Notes under the pieces: model-generated
Database searches by the model: none
What the model was told of the DNA's origin: nothing
Seen by the model: the letters and a program-made list of their open reading frames with translations, nothing else
Origin: Laburnicola sp. R22_1
Lineage: Eukaryota; Ascomycota; Dothideomycetes; Pleosporales; Didymosphaeriaceae
Length of the DNA: 64,000 nucleotides
Assembly (NCBI GenBank): GCA_014281115.1
Contig: JACONQ010000006.1
Span: 3,596,001 to 3,660,000 of the forward strand
Reading direction: 5' to 3'
Program-made: the position numbers and the translations under genes
Shown here: positions 1 to 10,164 of the stretch, in pieces
How the letters are laid out: each line of letters opens with the position of its first letter
How positions within the stretch are numbered: the first letter of the stretch is position 1

Positions 1-1302
1 CTGCGCCGTTTTGACCGTGATCGCGCCATAAAATGGATCGATTCGCTACCGAATGCACAAGAAATGGTTCCCATGGACCCGTGGAAAGGCCCAGATAAGT
101 CGATGATGCTTAACCAGGAGGCCGACGGTATCCGGCTTGGAGTGAGCCCCTCCGATTACGGCGCGCCGTCGGACGCAATTCCCCTCCCTAGTGTACACGA
201 ACAGCAACCCGTCCCAGATAAATCGATGATGCTTAACCAGGAGGCCGACGGTATCAGGCCTAGAGAAAGCCTCTCCGATTACGGCGCCTCGTCGGATTCG
301 TTTCCCCTCCCCGGTGTACACGAACAGCAATCTGGCCCAAATAAGAACGAGGAGATTTTCAAGTTGGCTCAAGCTAGCTTGAAACATCCAGCGATCCAAC
401 GCAACACGGCACAGTCCTCTACGAAAGACTACGAAGAGCACCCCGGCGCTCGAGAACACCCAAATCAGCAGGTAACCCAAACCGTCCAACCTGTATCCTC
501 TGATGTTCACACGCCCAACGGTCAATATAACGCGCGCCTGCAAGCTGCTGAAGCCCAAAGACACGCTTTGGAGTCCCACCGCCTCACTACTGGTTTACCG
601 CAACCCAATGCCCCGAAATCGGCAGTGGAATCTCCCCCTTCGCCTTCTAATAAGCGAAAAATTGACGAGCAGGATGCGGAACCGAGCCAATCTGGGAAGA
701 AGTCCAAGAGGGAAACAAGTGGTTCGACCAACGGAAATGAAAAGCAAGACTCACGGATTCCCACCAAGTCTCCAGACCATGATTATCAAGAGGATGTACA
801 TGAGCTAGCTCATCCTCCAAATCCTCAAGACCGCGATCGCCCAGTTGTGGATCATGAAGTATCTGTTTTGAACTATGGAGGACCCGATCTGGAAGATGAA
901 TCTCCTCCTTTGAAAAATCAGAGGCAGGATGTAAACGATGTCAGAGCAACGCCCCGGGCAGACTTTTCCAAAAAGGAACCTTCTTCTGCTTCTACAAAAG
1001 TACCCGCGAAGCGCAAGCGCCTCGAGTCAGTGCAAAATCTGCGCGCTAGAAAAAGCCTCAAGCTAGAGGATACTTCGTCGCGTTTTCCGAACCTATCTTC
1101 CCGGATGGACCGACGAAATGCTATCCTACGGAAGTCTGCACCCTCAAGCAGGCTACATGAATTTTCTTCGACCGTGCTTCCTGACCCAATCAACGACCCT
1201 ACGAGACTCGATGCAGTGATAATTAGGTCTCAGGTCCCTATCCCTAACCATTTCTCCGAATTCGGTTTGCCATGCGATGCCGAAGACGACAACATGCTAT
1301 GA
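1..1302 (+). CDS. Hypothetical nuclear-type protein, 5' partial
   Basis: The reading frame is already open at base 1, so the gene probably starts outside the window. The first ATG seen is at 64 and the stop (TGA) ends at 1302. The visible product (at least 412 residues) is hydrophilic and looks disordered. It starts with a 41-residue tandem repeat (unit begins PDKSMMLNQ), followed by basic clusters resembling nuclear localisation signals (KRK, KKSKRE, AKRKR). I see no catalytic or structural domain and do not recognise the family. Codon use is balanced and the frame is not damaged by C-to-T stops, unlike the transposons that follow. It could be a host regulatory or chromatin protein, or a gene carried by an unrecognised mobile element. 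Existence as coding DNA is likely; function is unknown. Confidence 0.55.
   Translation: MRRFDRDRAIKWIDSLPNAQEMVPMDPWKGPDKSMMLNQEADGIRLGVSPSDYGAPSDAIPLPSVHEQQPVPDKSMMLNQEADGIRPRESLSDYGASSDSFPLPGVHEQQSGPNKNEEIFKLAQASLKHPAIQRNTAQSSTKDYEEHPGAREHPNQQVTQTVQPVSSDVHTPNGQYNARLQAAEAQRHALESHRLTTGLPQPNAPKSAVESPPSPSNKRKIDEQDAEPSQSGKKSKRETSGSTNGNEKQDSRIPTKSPDHDYQEDVHELAHPPNPQDRDRPVVDHEVSVLNYGGPDLEDESPPLKNQRQDVNDVRATPRADFSKKEPSSASTKVPAKRKRLESVQNLRARKSLKLEDTSSRFPNLSSRMDRRNAILRKSAPSSRLHEFSSTVLPDPINDPTRLDAVIIRSQVPIPNHFSEFGLPCDAEDDNML
91..336 (+). repeat. Two 123-bp in-frame tandem repeats
   Basis: Units at 91-213 and 214-336 are near-identical in their first 40 bases and at their ends, with divergence in the middle. 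A third degenerate start follows at 337. The 123-bp period equals 41 codons, so the repeat keeps the frame of the surrounding gene. Confidence 0.85.
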
Positions 1303-2940
1303 TCCCACTGATCAAAGAGAGAAGGATTGCCAGTCTGTATAAGTGTGGATGTTTTATTCTCATGTTTGTTGTTTATTCAGATGCCCCTTGGATTACGGTC
1401 CAATGCGCACGGTTGACCTACTCCGACAACACATGTCGACTGCCGATAAAAAATTTATCAGCGACCCCAGTGGAGATTTCGGACGTCAAAGCACTTATCC
1501 ATGTTGCTCAGGAGGTGGAAACAGGTTCAGATCTAGCTTACTTGGAAGCCCAAAGTGCATATGCCAATGTGGCAATGCGCCAGGGAACCACAGCTAAATG
1601 TGATCCGGATTTTGTGAATGAAGAACTGAGGAACAACCAGATTCACTCAGCAAAAAAGCACAGTCTCACCAGTAAAGCGCATACGGCAACACGACGATGC
1701 GCTCCCAAGCCTACCCGCCAAGCCTGGTCCCAAATTTGACTCACAAATAATACACGCCAACATGGCGGTAAACGATGAGTCGAATCCAGCATCGACGAGA
1801 GATCGTAATAACGCCGCATACAAAGGCTGAGTCTTTGAAAAAATGGTTGTAGGCCTTAGGCCTCCCCAGAAGACGATATAGCCAAATTTCAGCTCATACC
1901 AAGACTTCAAGCTTAAGATGGAGGATTGTAGGCCTGAGGCCTCTCCAAAGTCTGTATAGCCAGGTACGAGCATAGCGGGATGGAAAACCGACTTATCAAG
2001 ATGAAAAACCTGAGACGGAGGATTGTAGGCCTGAGGCCTCACCAGAAGTCAATGCAGTCGGTTATGAGCTCGCACGGAGGAAGGAATATGTAGCCACGTG
2101 ACTTACGTCAGAGGTGGTGTGTGTAGAAGGTTCCATCCAGGTGCACAGACCACTACCCTCAAGATAAAGCTCTCGCCCTCTCCTTTCTTCCTCGGTAGAC
2201 TCCTCACTCCACACTCTTTTCTGCAAATAGTAATATAGCTTGTTGTCCTCATATGCCTGCCCGCCCACAGAATACTATCTGGCCCATGAGGGTGACAAAT
2301 TTTGCTGAAAGCCGAACCTGCGATGAGACACGAGTGGAAAGTACGACACGGAACCGATTGGAGCACGGCGCATACGAGAGCACTGTTAGCGCTCATAGAA
2401 GAACGTGTAGGGACCTGAGCTTGGTTGCATAAAGAGAGATATGGGGGTATGGAAGAGAAACATGGAGCATGGACTTTGGTTTACGAAGGCGGCACGAGAA
2501 ATTGGCATATAGCTTTTGTTGGCATTCGTACGTACTATCAAGTAAGGGAAGAAGGATTAGGGAACAAACTTGGGCCTTGGCTGTGGAGATGATACAGAGT
2601 AATTGGTCTGTTCCTGTGAAACTAACTATCTTAATCTGCATACCGGCTTAGGGAGTCAGTTCAATTATATGAGAACCTATTCAATCATTGACTACTCATT
2701 GATCAACAGGAGAAATGCTCATAGTCTAGGCGAGTGATTTTTCAGGCAGATTGGCAATGTGAAAGTAGATAAATAAGAGCATCATGTCAATTTTCATTGC
2801 CATTATCTTTTTTTAGAGTGCAATATTTGCCAAAGAACCGCTTATAATCTCCCCTGGCCATGCACTGTTTCAGGCCCTTGTACTGAAAATATCCTCGCCT
2901 TGTTCCCAGTCCTTTTTCTATCAAAAAAGCTACTCAATAT
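1303..2940. other. Intergenic, possible exon remnant 1440-1739
   Basis: A frame open from about 1272 to 1739 includes a plausible soluble-protein stretch (around 1470-1640, acidic and alanine rich). It has no recognisable domain and no convincing splice link to the preceding gene, whose own stop at 1302 comes first. I do not call it a gene. Beyond 1740 only a short repeat (1846-2050) and increasingly A+T-rich sequence are visible. Confidence 0.4.
1846..2050. repeat. Threefold repeat with AGGCCT-pair motif
   Basis: The motif TTGTAGGCCTgAGGCCTC followed by CCAGAAG-like sequence occurs at about 1847, 1925 and 2023, spaced about 78 and 98 bp. Each copy holds two AGGCCT palindromes one base apart. 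Confidence 0.7.
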
Positions 2941-3003
2941 ATTTTTGCACGCTCTTTTTGTTTACTAAGCAGGGGGCTCTGCTTTTTTTGTCATGTTATT
3001 TGA
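2941..3003 (+). repeat. Repeat A, left half, split by Copia-A
   Basis: Contains the core TTACTAAGCAGGGGGCTCTGCTTTTT followed by TGTTATTTGA. The continuation of this repeat (GATGAAAGCCTTTGTCG...) lies at 9096 onward, so Copia-A inserted into the repeat. The element core has the imperfect hairpin AAGCAG/CTGCTT. Confidence 0.75.
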
Positions 3004-3247
3004 TGTCGGTTCACAGGTAGCAAGGAAAAACTGGTCTCTGTCTTCGGTATCTGGTGTCTGTATTCTGCGTTGTGTCACCCCTATGTTCGGCTGGCTCTAA
3101 TGTCGCGCCTTGTGCGCCAAGCACGGTGGTCCCTGCACGATTATGCAGATCCGACCTCAACGCGCTTGTTCTATCTAACAACAGTTCTCGTAGACTTGTT
3201 CTCGTAGACTTTTCTTTTATAGAAAAAGACAAGAGGTAGTGCAGACA
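3004..3247 (-). repeat. Copia-A 3' LTR (left on +)
   Basis: Matches 8880-9095 along its length. It carries an extra segment of about 30 bp after GTAGACTTG, a local duplication that copies the neighbouring CTTTTCTTTTATAGAAAAAG tract. It is free of the transitions seen in the other LTR. On the minus strand it is preceded by AAAGAAAAGTTGCCAG, the probable polypurine tract. Confidence 0.85.
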
Positions 3248-3339
3248 CTGGCAACTTTTCTTTTATAGAAAAAGGAGTGTAGAAGGAAGGTAGTGACTGT
3301 GGTGGTTGTTGTTGTCGTTAATAGTTATGTTTTGGTTGG

Positions 3340-6300
3340 AGCTAGTTTGCGGGAGCCTTGCGTACTACCTATCCTTCAACTCGTACGCGCAGCGAGTTAG
3401 TGTTAATGAGGGCTTCGAGAGCTTTGTTTGGCGACGCCTTTGTCATAGCGTCAGCAGGGTTGTCTTGGCCATTCACCCATCGAACCTCAAACAACTCCCT
3501 CCTCTCGTACGATTGACGTAAAGCCATAATATCGATCATTAGTCGCTTCTCCTTAGTTGATCCTAGCTTAACAATACACTCATACAGTGAGTATAAGTCT
3601 GTACAAACTATTAGGGGGAGAGATAGCAGGCTAAGCTGCTGTGTAACCATGGCGAGCGTTAAGGTAATAGAGTAGGCGAGGTCAACGCCTCCTACCATTG
3701 CATAGATCTCTAACGCAAGTACACTTCAGGTCACGCGTTTGCTCTTCGCAAAGCTCTAGTAGATAAAATTACTATAAATTATAAATTCAGCGTCAGCAAC
3801 ATCTTCTGTGGCCAATACAATCGTGTAGCCAATCTGGCTACTTAAATCTTTACCAAAGGAGCCGTCAACAAACACAAAGACCTTGGCTTAAGCTAGGTCA
3901 AGTGCCTTATAGGTAAGGCCACAATTGAGGTTGTTCAATTGCCACTATAAGCGTTTGTTTAACGCGTTGACGTCGTCGGCGGTAGGCTCCTGAGTTTGTG
4001 CGGCAACAGAGAGGTCAAAAGTCGCCTCTAGTTGGCAGATGCTCGCGATGTAGGCGCCGCGAGCCCTCTGCTTAATATATTGTTGCTAATAGTTGGCTGA
4101 GCTTGTATCAATAAGCTGAATCTTCTTACCTTAATCCTTCTGTTATAGTGAGAGCTTGCCATTATGATCAATTAATAGGATACATCTGTTAAAGAGTAAT
4201 AGAGTAGTAGGTGTTAGCTTCTCCTTTGGCTTGGCTGTAAATGTCAACTCCTTCTCCTCTAGGTCAGAGAAGCGTTTATTCGCGAGGATAAGAGTGTTGT
4301 TAGTCTGCATGCCTACTACTCCAAAGGTGTCCTGAGTGTTAGTCACAAGCAAGCATGGGTTGTATGTTGAAGTCTCTATGTGAAGTTTTTCCTTGTGATG
4401 AGCGCTGTACGTTGCCCACTAATAGGTACCAGCTTTAGCTAGGCCGTATAGAGGCTTCTCGACTATCATGACTGTGTCAGGCGGATACTTGTACTCAATT
4501 TCCTTGGGCAAGTAGGCGGTGACTACTTGGTTGAGCTTTGTGCGTGACTGTACGTACGCCTGGGTAATGTCTCGCAGCCAGAGCGAGATTTCTTCATTTA
4601 GCGATGGGGCTCCATTGCGCATAAGCGAAGGAGCAATAGCTAGGATAATTCGTTGGCTAGCTCGCTAGATAGTCGGCGACTAGGTGAGGATTGTCGCTTT
4701 GCCGTCGTCTTGATATCCTTGCACTACAAGACGTGATTTCTCGTATGGGGTAGCGGTAGTCTTGCCTTTGATTTCGCGTACTAGTCGCGACTTAAAAATC
4801 CGTCCCTTGTGCTTGCAGGGATTGTATTGCTCAAAGCGGAAGACTCCATTAGCAATAAGGCTATCAATTTCTTTGTTGTCTGACAGCTCAAATGGTTAAC
4901 CAGGTGTAGTTATCCTTTGTTCTTGGCGTAGCTGTACAGCAAGTAGCCAGTCGGTGTTTTCTTTGTGCGTTATGAAGACCTCCATCATGTAAGCCTCGTT
5001 ACGCAGCGCGTAGGCAGTGTACGCTGTAGGAGCCACATAGGCTGTCCGAGGAGGATTCGCGCGGGCTGTAGGGGCTTTAGGCTTGTTCTTGCTGCCTTTA
5101 GGTCGGCCGCGTTTGCGTCAAGGGGGTTCGAAAGCTAGTTCTAGTCCTAGTTGCCAGTCAGACCCACTTGTGTCGCCGTTATAGTCGTAATAGCTGTCTA
5201 CGTTGTCTAGCATATCTATCAGGTGGCCATTATTATCGTTGTTTGTCGCTAGGGGCGTGGCTGGTTCGTCGTTCGTTGGGGAGGTATCAGTGTAGTACGG
5301 CTTAACGACTGTTAAGCGGAAATTTGTAGGGCCATGCGGTAGCTGTATTGTACAGGTTTCATTAGTCACAGCGATGAGCTTGTAGGGGCCCATCCATCCA
5401 TCCTTCTCGCGCCAGACGCGCACGTCAGAGTTGATAGGCAGTGTAGTTGTTTCAATTGTTGCAGGTCCATTGCGCGTCGCCAGCGCGTCATTAATTTGGC
5501 GTGTTTCGTGTATTTGTCTAACCTCTCTCATAGCCTTTCTAATGGCGGCAGCGCGTTAAGTAATTAATAGCGATGGGGGAGAGTCTTCTGTCATACGTGG
5601 GTAGGCGCCAAAGACAAGGAGTGTAGGCACTAGGCCGTTAGGACCCGCAGTGTCGTTGACAGCTTTAACAGCCATTTGCAAGATAAGCCGCTTGTCTATT
5701 GTCATAGGTAAGTCAACTCGGATAGTCTCGAAAGCGCGTCGTAATAGAGCATAGTACCGCTCCACCTTGCCTACGCTATTATAAGCTTCCACAAGTACTT
5801 CTTTAACGTCAATCAACAGTAACTTGGCAAATTGCTTAAACTCAGTAGAAATAAAGTTCCTGCCGGCATTATAGACAAGGTACTTAGGCGGTCCAACATA
5901 GGTATCTATCCAGCAATGCCATAGAACGTCCCAGGTGCTTGCGGCTAATACATCTTTAAGAAAGCAAGCAGCTTAAAAGGCAGTCGCGTCATCAACTACG
6001 TGTAGGACAGGCTTGCCATTTAGGTACATAACGTCAACAATTACCTCGCAGTTAAAGTCTAGGTCTAGTTCCTTAAGCTTGAATTTGAAGCGTCCAGGTG
6101 CTTTCTAGTTTAGTTGGCACTGTTAACAGTACTTAACAAGCTTGTTAATAAGCTCTTTGTGGACGTCGTCATAGCCAGCGCGGATAAGCAAGTCGTAGAG
6201 CCGACAAGCTAATAGGTGGCCAAATCGTCGGTGTAGCTGGCGTAGCTCAGTCTCTGTAAGGTGGCAGCTGGCGGCTGCGGTGCGCTCAGGTTGATTGATG

Positions 6301-8573
6301 AGGAGCCATGGGTGGCCCCATTTACGTACAACTGGGTGTAGCTGGTTGCCCTGAATCAGTACGTTGCGCAGGTTGTCGTATTTGACGCCTAGTCTGTTCA
6401 TGTCGGCCAGACAGAGCAAGAATGGCGTATTGGTAGGTAGTACGTAGAACGTGACATCACCAATTGCCGTGTTAACGTGTAGGGTGCCTATGGATGTAAT
6501 TGCCTGGCCTCTGCTAAAGCGGATTTGGTGCTGCCTAGCTATTAAGGTATCTATTTGCAAATTTGTAGCTGCCTATAGAGCAGTCGCTTGTAGTTCTCTA
6601 GCTGTTAAGACGCCTAAGGCTCCTGTGTTAGGCATAATGCCCTGGAAGACTTTCTTATTGTATCGATCCTCGAACGTAAATATAGTGGCGGGCGCGTTAT
6701 CGACAGCTCTGAACGCGTCAATTCGGGTAGTCGCGTGGTATACAGCCTAGTCGTTCAGATAGGCAATCGTCTAGTTGCCGTCAATTGTACCAGATAACTT
6801 AGTGACGAACTAGTCTCCCTCAATTGTCATCTCAGCGAGCATCTGCTGGGCCTCGTTGTTGATTTCGAGATCTTCGTACTCGGTCAGGAAAGCGTGAAAG
6901 TCAGCGACGTTGGGTTGTGCGTCGTGTGAGTAGGCTAATGCTGTCTAGCGAAACCTATTGTAGGATTGCTTGCGCTTGTCCCCAGAGTGCTTTATCAACC
7001 AGCAGCTAGGCTTACTGCAGATAAAGCATTTCTTCTAAGATTGCTATTGCTTAGGTGGCAGTGGCTGTTAAAAAGGTGGTCCTTAAGAGTTGCCTCAATA
7101 GAGTCCTTAGCTGTTAACGTCTTATGGCGAGAAACGCGACAAGAATCCTTGCGATCTATTTCCTCAACCTCTCTATGAGCCTCGACCTCTATAGGTCCTA
7201 TTAGTCTAGTACTGCTTATAGCCCTCTGTGTTGTTATTAAAGTCATCCTTATAGGGGTGTTAAAGGTTGTATTCGTTCCAGTACTCGCTGTTAGCGGTGT
7301 ATTGCGTTGGGTTTGGATTACGCGCCTCGCGCGAGCGGGTAGCAGCGCTAATAGATGAGCGTAGAGTAGAGCAGAGGCCTTTAAAAGTAGGCGCTGGGGC
7401 AAAGAGGGCAAGGTTACAGTCTTCAATACCGCTGCACGCGTTGAGTAGTTGTTCGCGCAGTACGTTGTCACCTTAGTAGTTATAGCCTAACCCACGTTAA
7501 AGCTTCTGGAGCTTGTTAATAAGCAATTGAAGGGCTTCAAGATGAGACTTGTTAGGGTGGGCGCTGATTGTACGCGCCAGCGTAGTCGTTCTCCACTCGC
7601 TAAGGTACAGTTGACGATTCTCCTTAGTGTGGAAATGGCTTTTCATCATACCTATCATCGTCTCGAGGTCATAGCTCTGGCCAGCGAGGCGGTCATAGTA
7701 GTAACTAGACGCTCTGTCTTTCAGCATGATAGAGAAGGCTCGATCCCAGTGCCGCTCAGGTAGTCCAATCTTGCTGCAATTGTCGCGAAAGATCCTGAAT
7801 TTGGTGTCAAATACGTCGTATAGCCCACCTCCAAAGCGCTTCTCATTATCGTACAGCTTGCAGAGGTCTGTAATAAGCCTATGTGTGTTGTCAAGACGCG
7901 TGGCGTCTGTAGGGCTTTCGCGCTGTAGAGGGTTGTACGTATTGTACAGGTTCGGCTGCTGTGTAGGGGATAGATGCGCGTTGTGCTGTTGCCAAGGAGG
8001 CAGGTATGAAGTGGGCTGCTGTTGTGGTGGAGGTATGGGTGGGTAGATGGTGCGTGCTGTTGGAGCTGGTCGAGGGGAAGTAAGGTGGGCAGAGGGTTGT
8101 TAAGAGGATTGTCATAACAAAGGTGTATTGTATGGAGGCGCATAATTTGGATTAAAGCGTAAGTTAAACTTCTTGCTTATTTTGAGCTGGTGAGTGACCT
8201 CTTCGTCAGTCCATTCGTAATAGTCGCCCTGCAGCGCTTCCGCTATATTATAGGCAATTAATTTGCCATCCTTAGCTACAAAGACGCCTTGCTGGCGTAG
8301 GTAGTCTCTCTATTTAGTAACAAGAGCTTTATTGCCTTTATTAAATAGTTCTTTTGGCCATCCTTTAAAGATAACAGTTATCTTGTCCTAGAGCTTGTAG
8401 TCCTCCCATCCTTTATCTCAAAAGATTCGGTAGTAGAAGAGGATATATGTGTTAACTCTCTTTGTGTCGATTGTCTTAATATCCGTATTCTTGTCAACAT
8501 CTAGGGGCTGGCCCCAGCTATCCTCGTTAATGAGCGCCTGTTCTTCCTTTGTAAGGTGGTCGGTGAAAGGCAT
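3340..8573 (-). pseudogene. Copia-A gag-pol pseudogene
   Basis: A gag start ATG lies at 8573 (reads MPFTDHLTKEEQ). Fragments of every domain can be read on the minus strand: gag 8573 to about 7000, protease near 6630, HHCC zinc site 6120-6250, integrase core 5750-6060, reverse transcriptase 4150-4850 and RNase H 3369-3950. Compared with intact Copia-D, key residues changed: protease PDTGA is PNTGA, integrase VHDAGTNF is VYNAGRNF, and reverse transcriptase TDDT is TNNT. The first integrase Asp (VDV) and the Glu (VERY) remain. The final WVKR tryptophan codon has become a stop at 3369. All these changes are G-to-A on the coding strand. It is a dead relic. Confidence 0.9.
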
Positions 8574-8654
8574 TGTGATTTCGTGGGGCGTCTCTTCGAA
8601 AGCGTAGGACGCAGGTTGATAGTACCGTCAGCGGCGGGTACTATAGAGCGTGAT

Positions 8655-8780
8655 AGACAGGGACTCAGGTAAACGCTTAGAGTCCTCATTGCTCAGTAGT
8701 GGGCTACAACACGCGAGTTCCAGCGAAGGCGTAATGGACGCGGAGACCCAGGTAAACGCTTAGGGTCTCGTTAGCACACA
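8655..8780 (-). repeat. Tandem duplication in Copia-A leader
   Basis: GACTCAGGTAAACGCTTAG (8662 on) recurs as GACCCAGGTAAACGCTTAG (about 8743 on), between the 5' LTR and gag. Copia-D has an unrelated-sequence but similarly placed duplication. Confidence 0.6.
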
Positions 8781-8879
8781 GTTTAGAGTATCGCTATACC
8801 CCTTGTCATGTCTCTTCTAGTTCGCCTTGCTGTCTGTAGTTATCTCATAGCATCAACTATAAGGGTAACTACTAATTAG

Positions 8880-9095
8880 TGTTAGTTCACAGGTAGCAAG
8901 AAAAAACTAGTCTCTGTCTTTAGTATCTAGTGTCTGTATTCTGTGTTGTGTCACCCCTATGTTCGGCTGGCTCTAATGTCGCGCCTTGTGCGCCAAGCAC
9001 GGTGGTCCCTGCACGATTATGCAGATCCGACCTCAACGCGCTTGTTCTATCTAACAACAGTTCTCGTAGACTTGGAAGACAAGAGAGTGCAGACA
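8880..9095 (-). repeat. Copia-A 5' LTR (right on +)
   Basis: 216 bp. In its first 70 bases it differs from the other LTR by eight changes, all C-to-T or G-to-A. The rest is identical apart from the indels of the other copy. Confidence 0.85.
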
Positions 9096-9262
9096 TTTGA
9101 GATGAAAGCCTTTGTCGTTCTACCCCTAGGTAGTTAATTTAACGCCACATAATTAACTTATGTCTTTTTATTTACTAAGCAGGGGGCTCTGCTTTTTGTA
9201 TTATATTATTTAAGATAAAAGCCTTTGTCGTCCTACCCCTAGGTAGATTAAATTAACACCAC
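9096..9262 (+). repeat. Repeat A, right half plus a second tandem copy
   Basis: 9096-9150 completes the copy broken by Copia-A. A second full copy follows at about 9162-9262: TTTACTAAGCAGGGGGCTCTG, then TTATTTAAGATAAAAGCC, then CCTACCCCTAGGTAG. Further copies lie at 37283-38310. Confidence 0.75.
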
Positions 9263-10012
9263 ATAAGTTATATATTGGCAAAAAAATAATTTTAGCCCCT
9301 CCTTACTAATAAAAGTATGTTAGTTGTCATAATTGTAATCAAACGCATCGCTCGGCTTGTACGAGTAGCTCAAAATAGTAGCGTCACTTGTAGATAAATA
9401 ATTTAACGGATTTGTACGGGTCGCCATTTGAAGTGGCATCGCAAGTGCAGCGACGAGTTGATTCGCCGGAGCACTAAAGCCCGCCAAAATTTGCGCGTAA
9501 ACAGGACCTTGTAGGCGGCAGGGTTGGCGACATCTCATCAGCTATGGGCTCATCATTAGCTGTATCTACCTGGATAATTATACACAATGAAAGAGTGGGT
9601 GAGCTTGCCTAGCGTATCAGCACGGTGTTTGCGCTTGTAGGGGAACATAGGAAACAGGCGAACTTCTGTCGTGTTAACCCCACTTGTGGTAGATGAGAAT
9701 TGAACAAAGAAATAGAAACACTTTCATCAACAGAAAGAGTGGGTCAAGCACGTGCAAAACCACCAAAAAAAAGATGGAATTGCTATACGTGTATGAAAAT
9801 GGGGCTATAGGAAGGTTTACCAGAAAAAATGCGAGAAGTGGCAGCTTTACGGAAATATTTCAAGAGAGGCAATGGGATCCCTAAAAGGAAACAATCAAGC
9901 TGGAGAAGGTGACGGCATAAACGGTTGCCTGGATAGCCCTAGAGATTGATCGCATTGACTTATCGACACTCGTTCGATGAATCGCCTTATCTTAGTGAGC
10001 CGAATACTATAC
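9263..10012. other. Unassigned spacer
   Basis: I see no gene. A short direct repeat, GAAAGAGTGGGT, occurs near 9590 and 9736. A 72-codon minus frame (9320-9538) has no recognisable features and was not called. Confidence 0.5.
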
Positions 10013-10164
10013 TGTAAGGGATAAGTAGGGTAGCAATTAGGAATGAGAGACTGAGTTGATTGTAACAAGCTGAACAGAGAAACTGCTTAAGTAGCAGAAT
10101 CGTGATCAGCAACTAGTCTACATCAGGTTGGTTGTATCATGTGATATTGTACTCCACACTAACA
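10013..10164 (-). repeat. Probable solo 3' LTR of Copia-C
   Basis: 152 bp. On the minus strand it begins TGTTAGTGTGGAG and ends CCCTTACA, directly after a purine tract. No partner LTR is in the window, so the boundaries rest on the TG/CA ends and the polypurine tract only. Confidence 0.55.

Larger units (their letters stand above)
3004..9095 (-). mobile_element. Copia-A: complete but dead LTR retrotransposon
   Basis: About 6.1 kb, transcribed right to left. LTRs lie at 3004-3247 and 8880-9095 and start TG, end CA. The same five bases TTTGA stand directly before 3004 and after 9095, which is the target-site duplication. A single gag-pol unit runs from about 8573 down to about 3340, in Ty1/copia order (gag, protease, integrase, reverse transcriptase, RNase H). 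It is related to the intact Copia-D: RNase H shares blocks such as RLMIDIMALRQSYERREL. Many CAG, CAA and TGG codons have become stops, as RIP produces. It cannot encode a working polyprotein. Confidence 0.9.
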
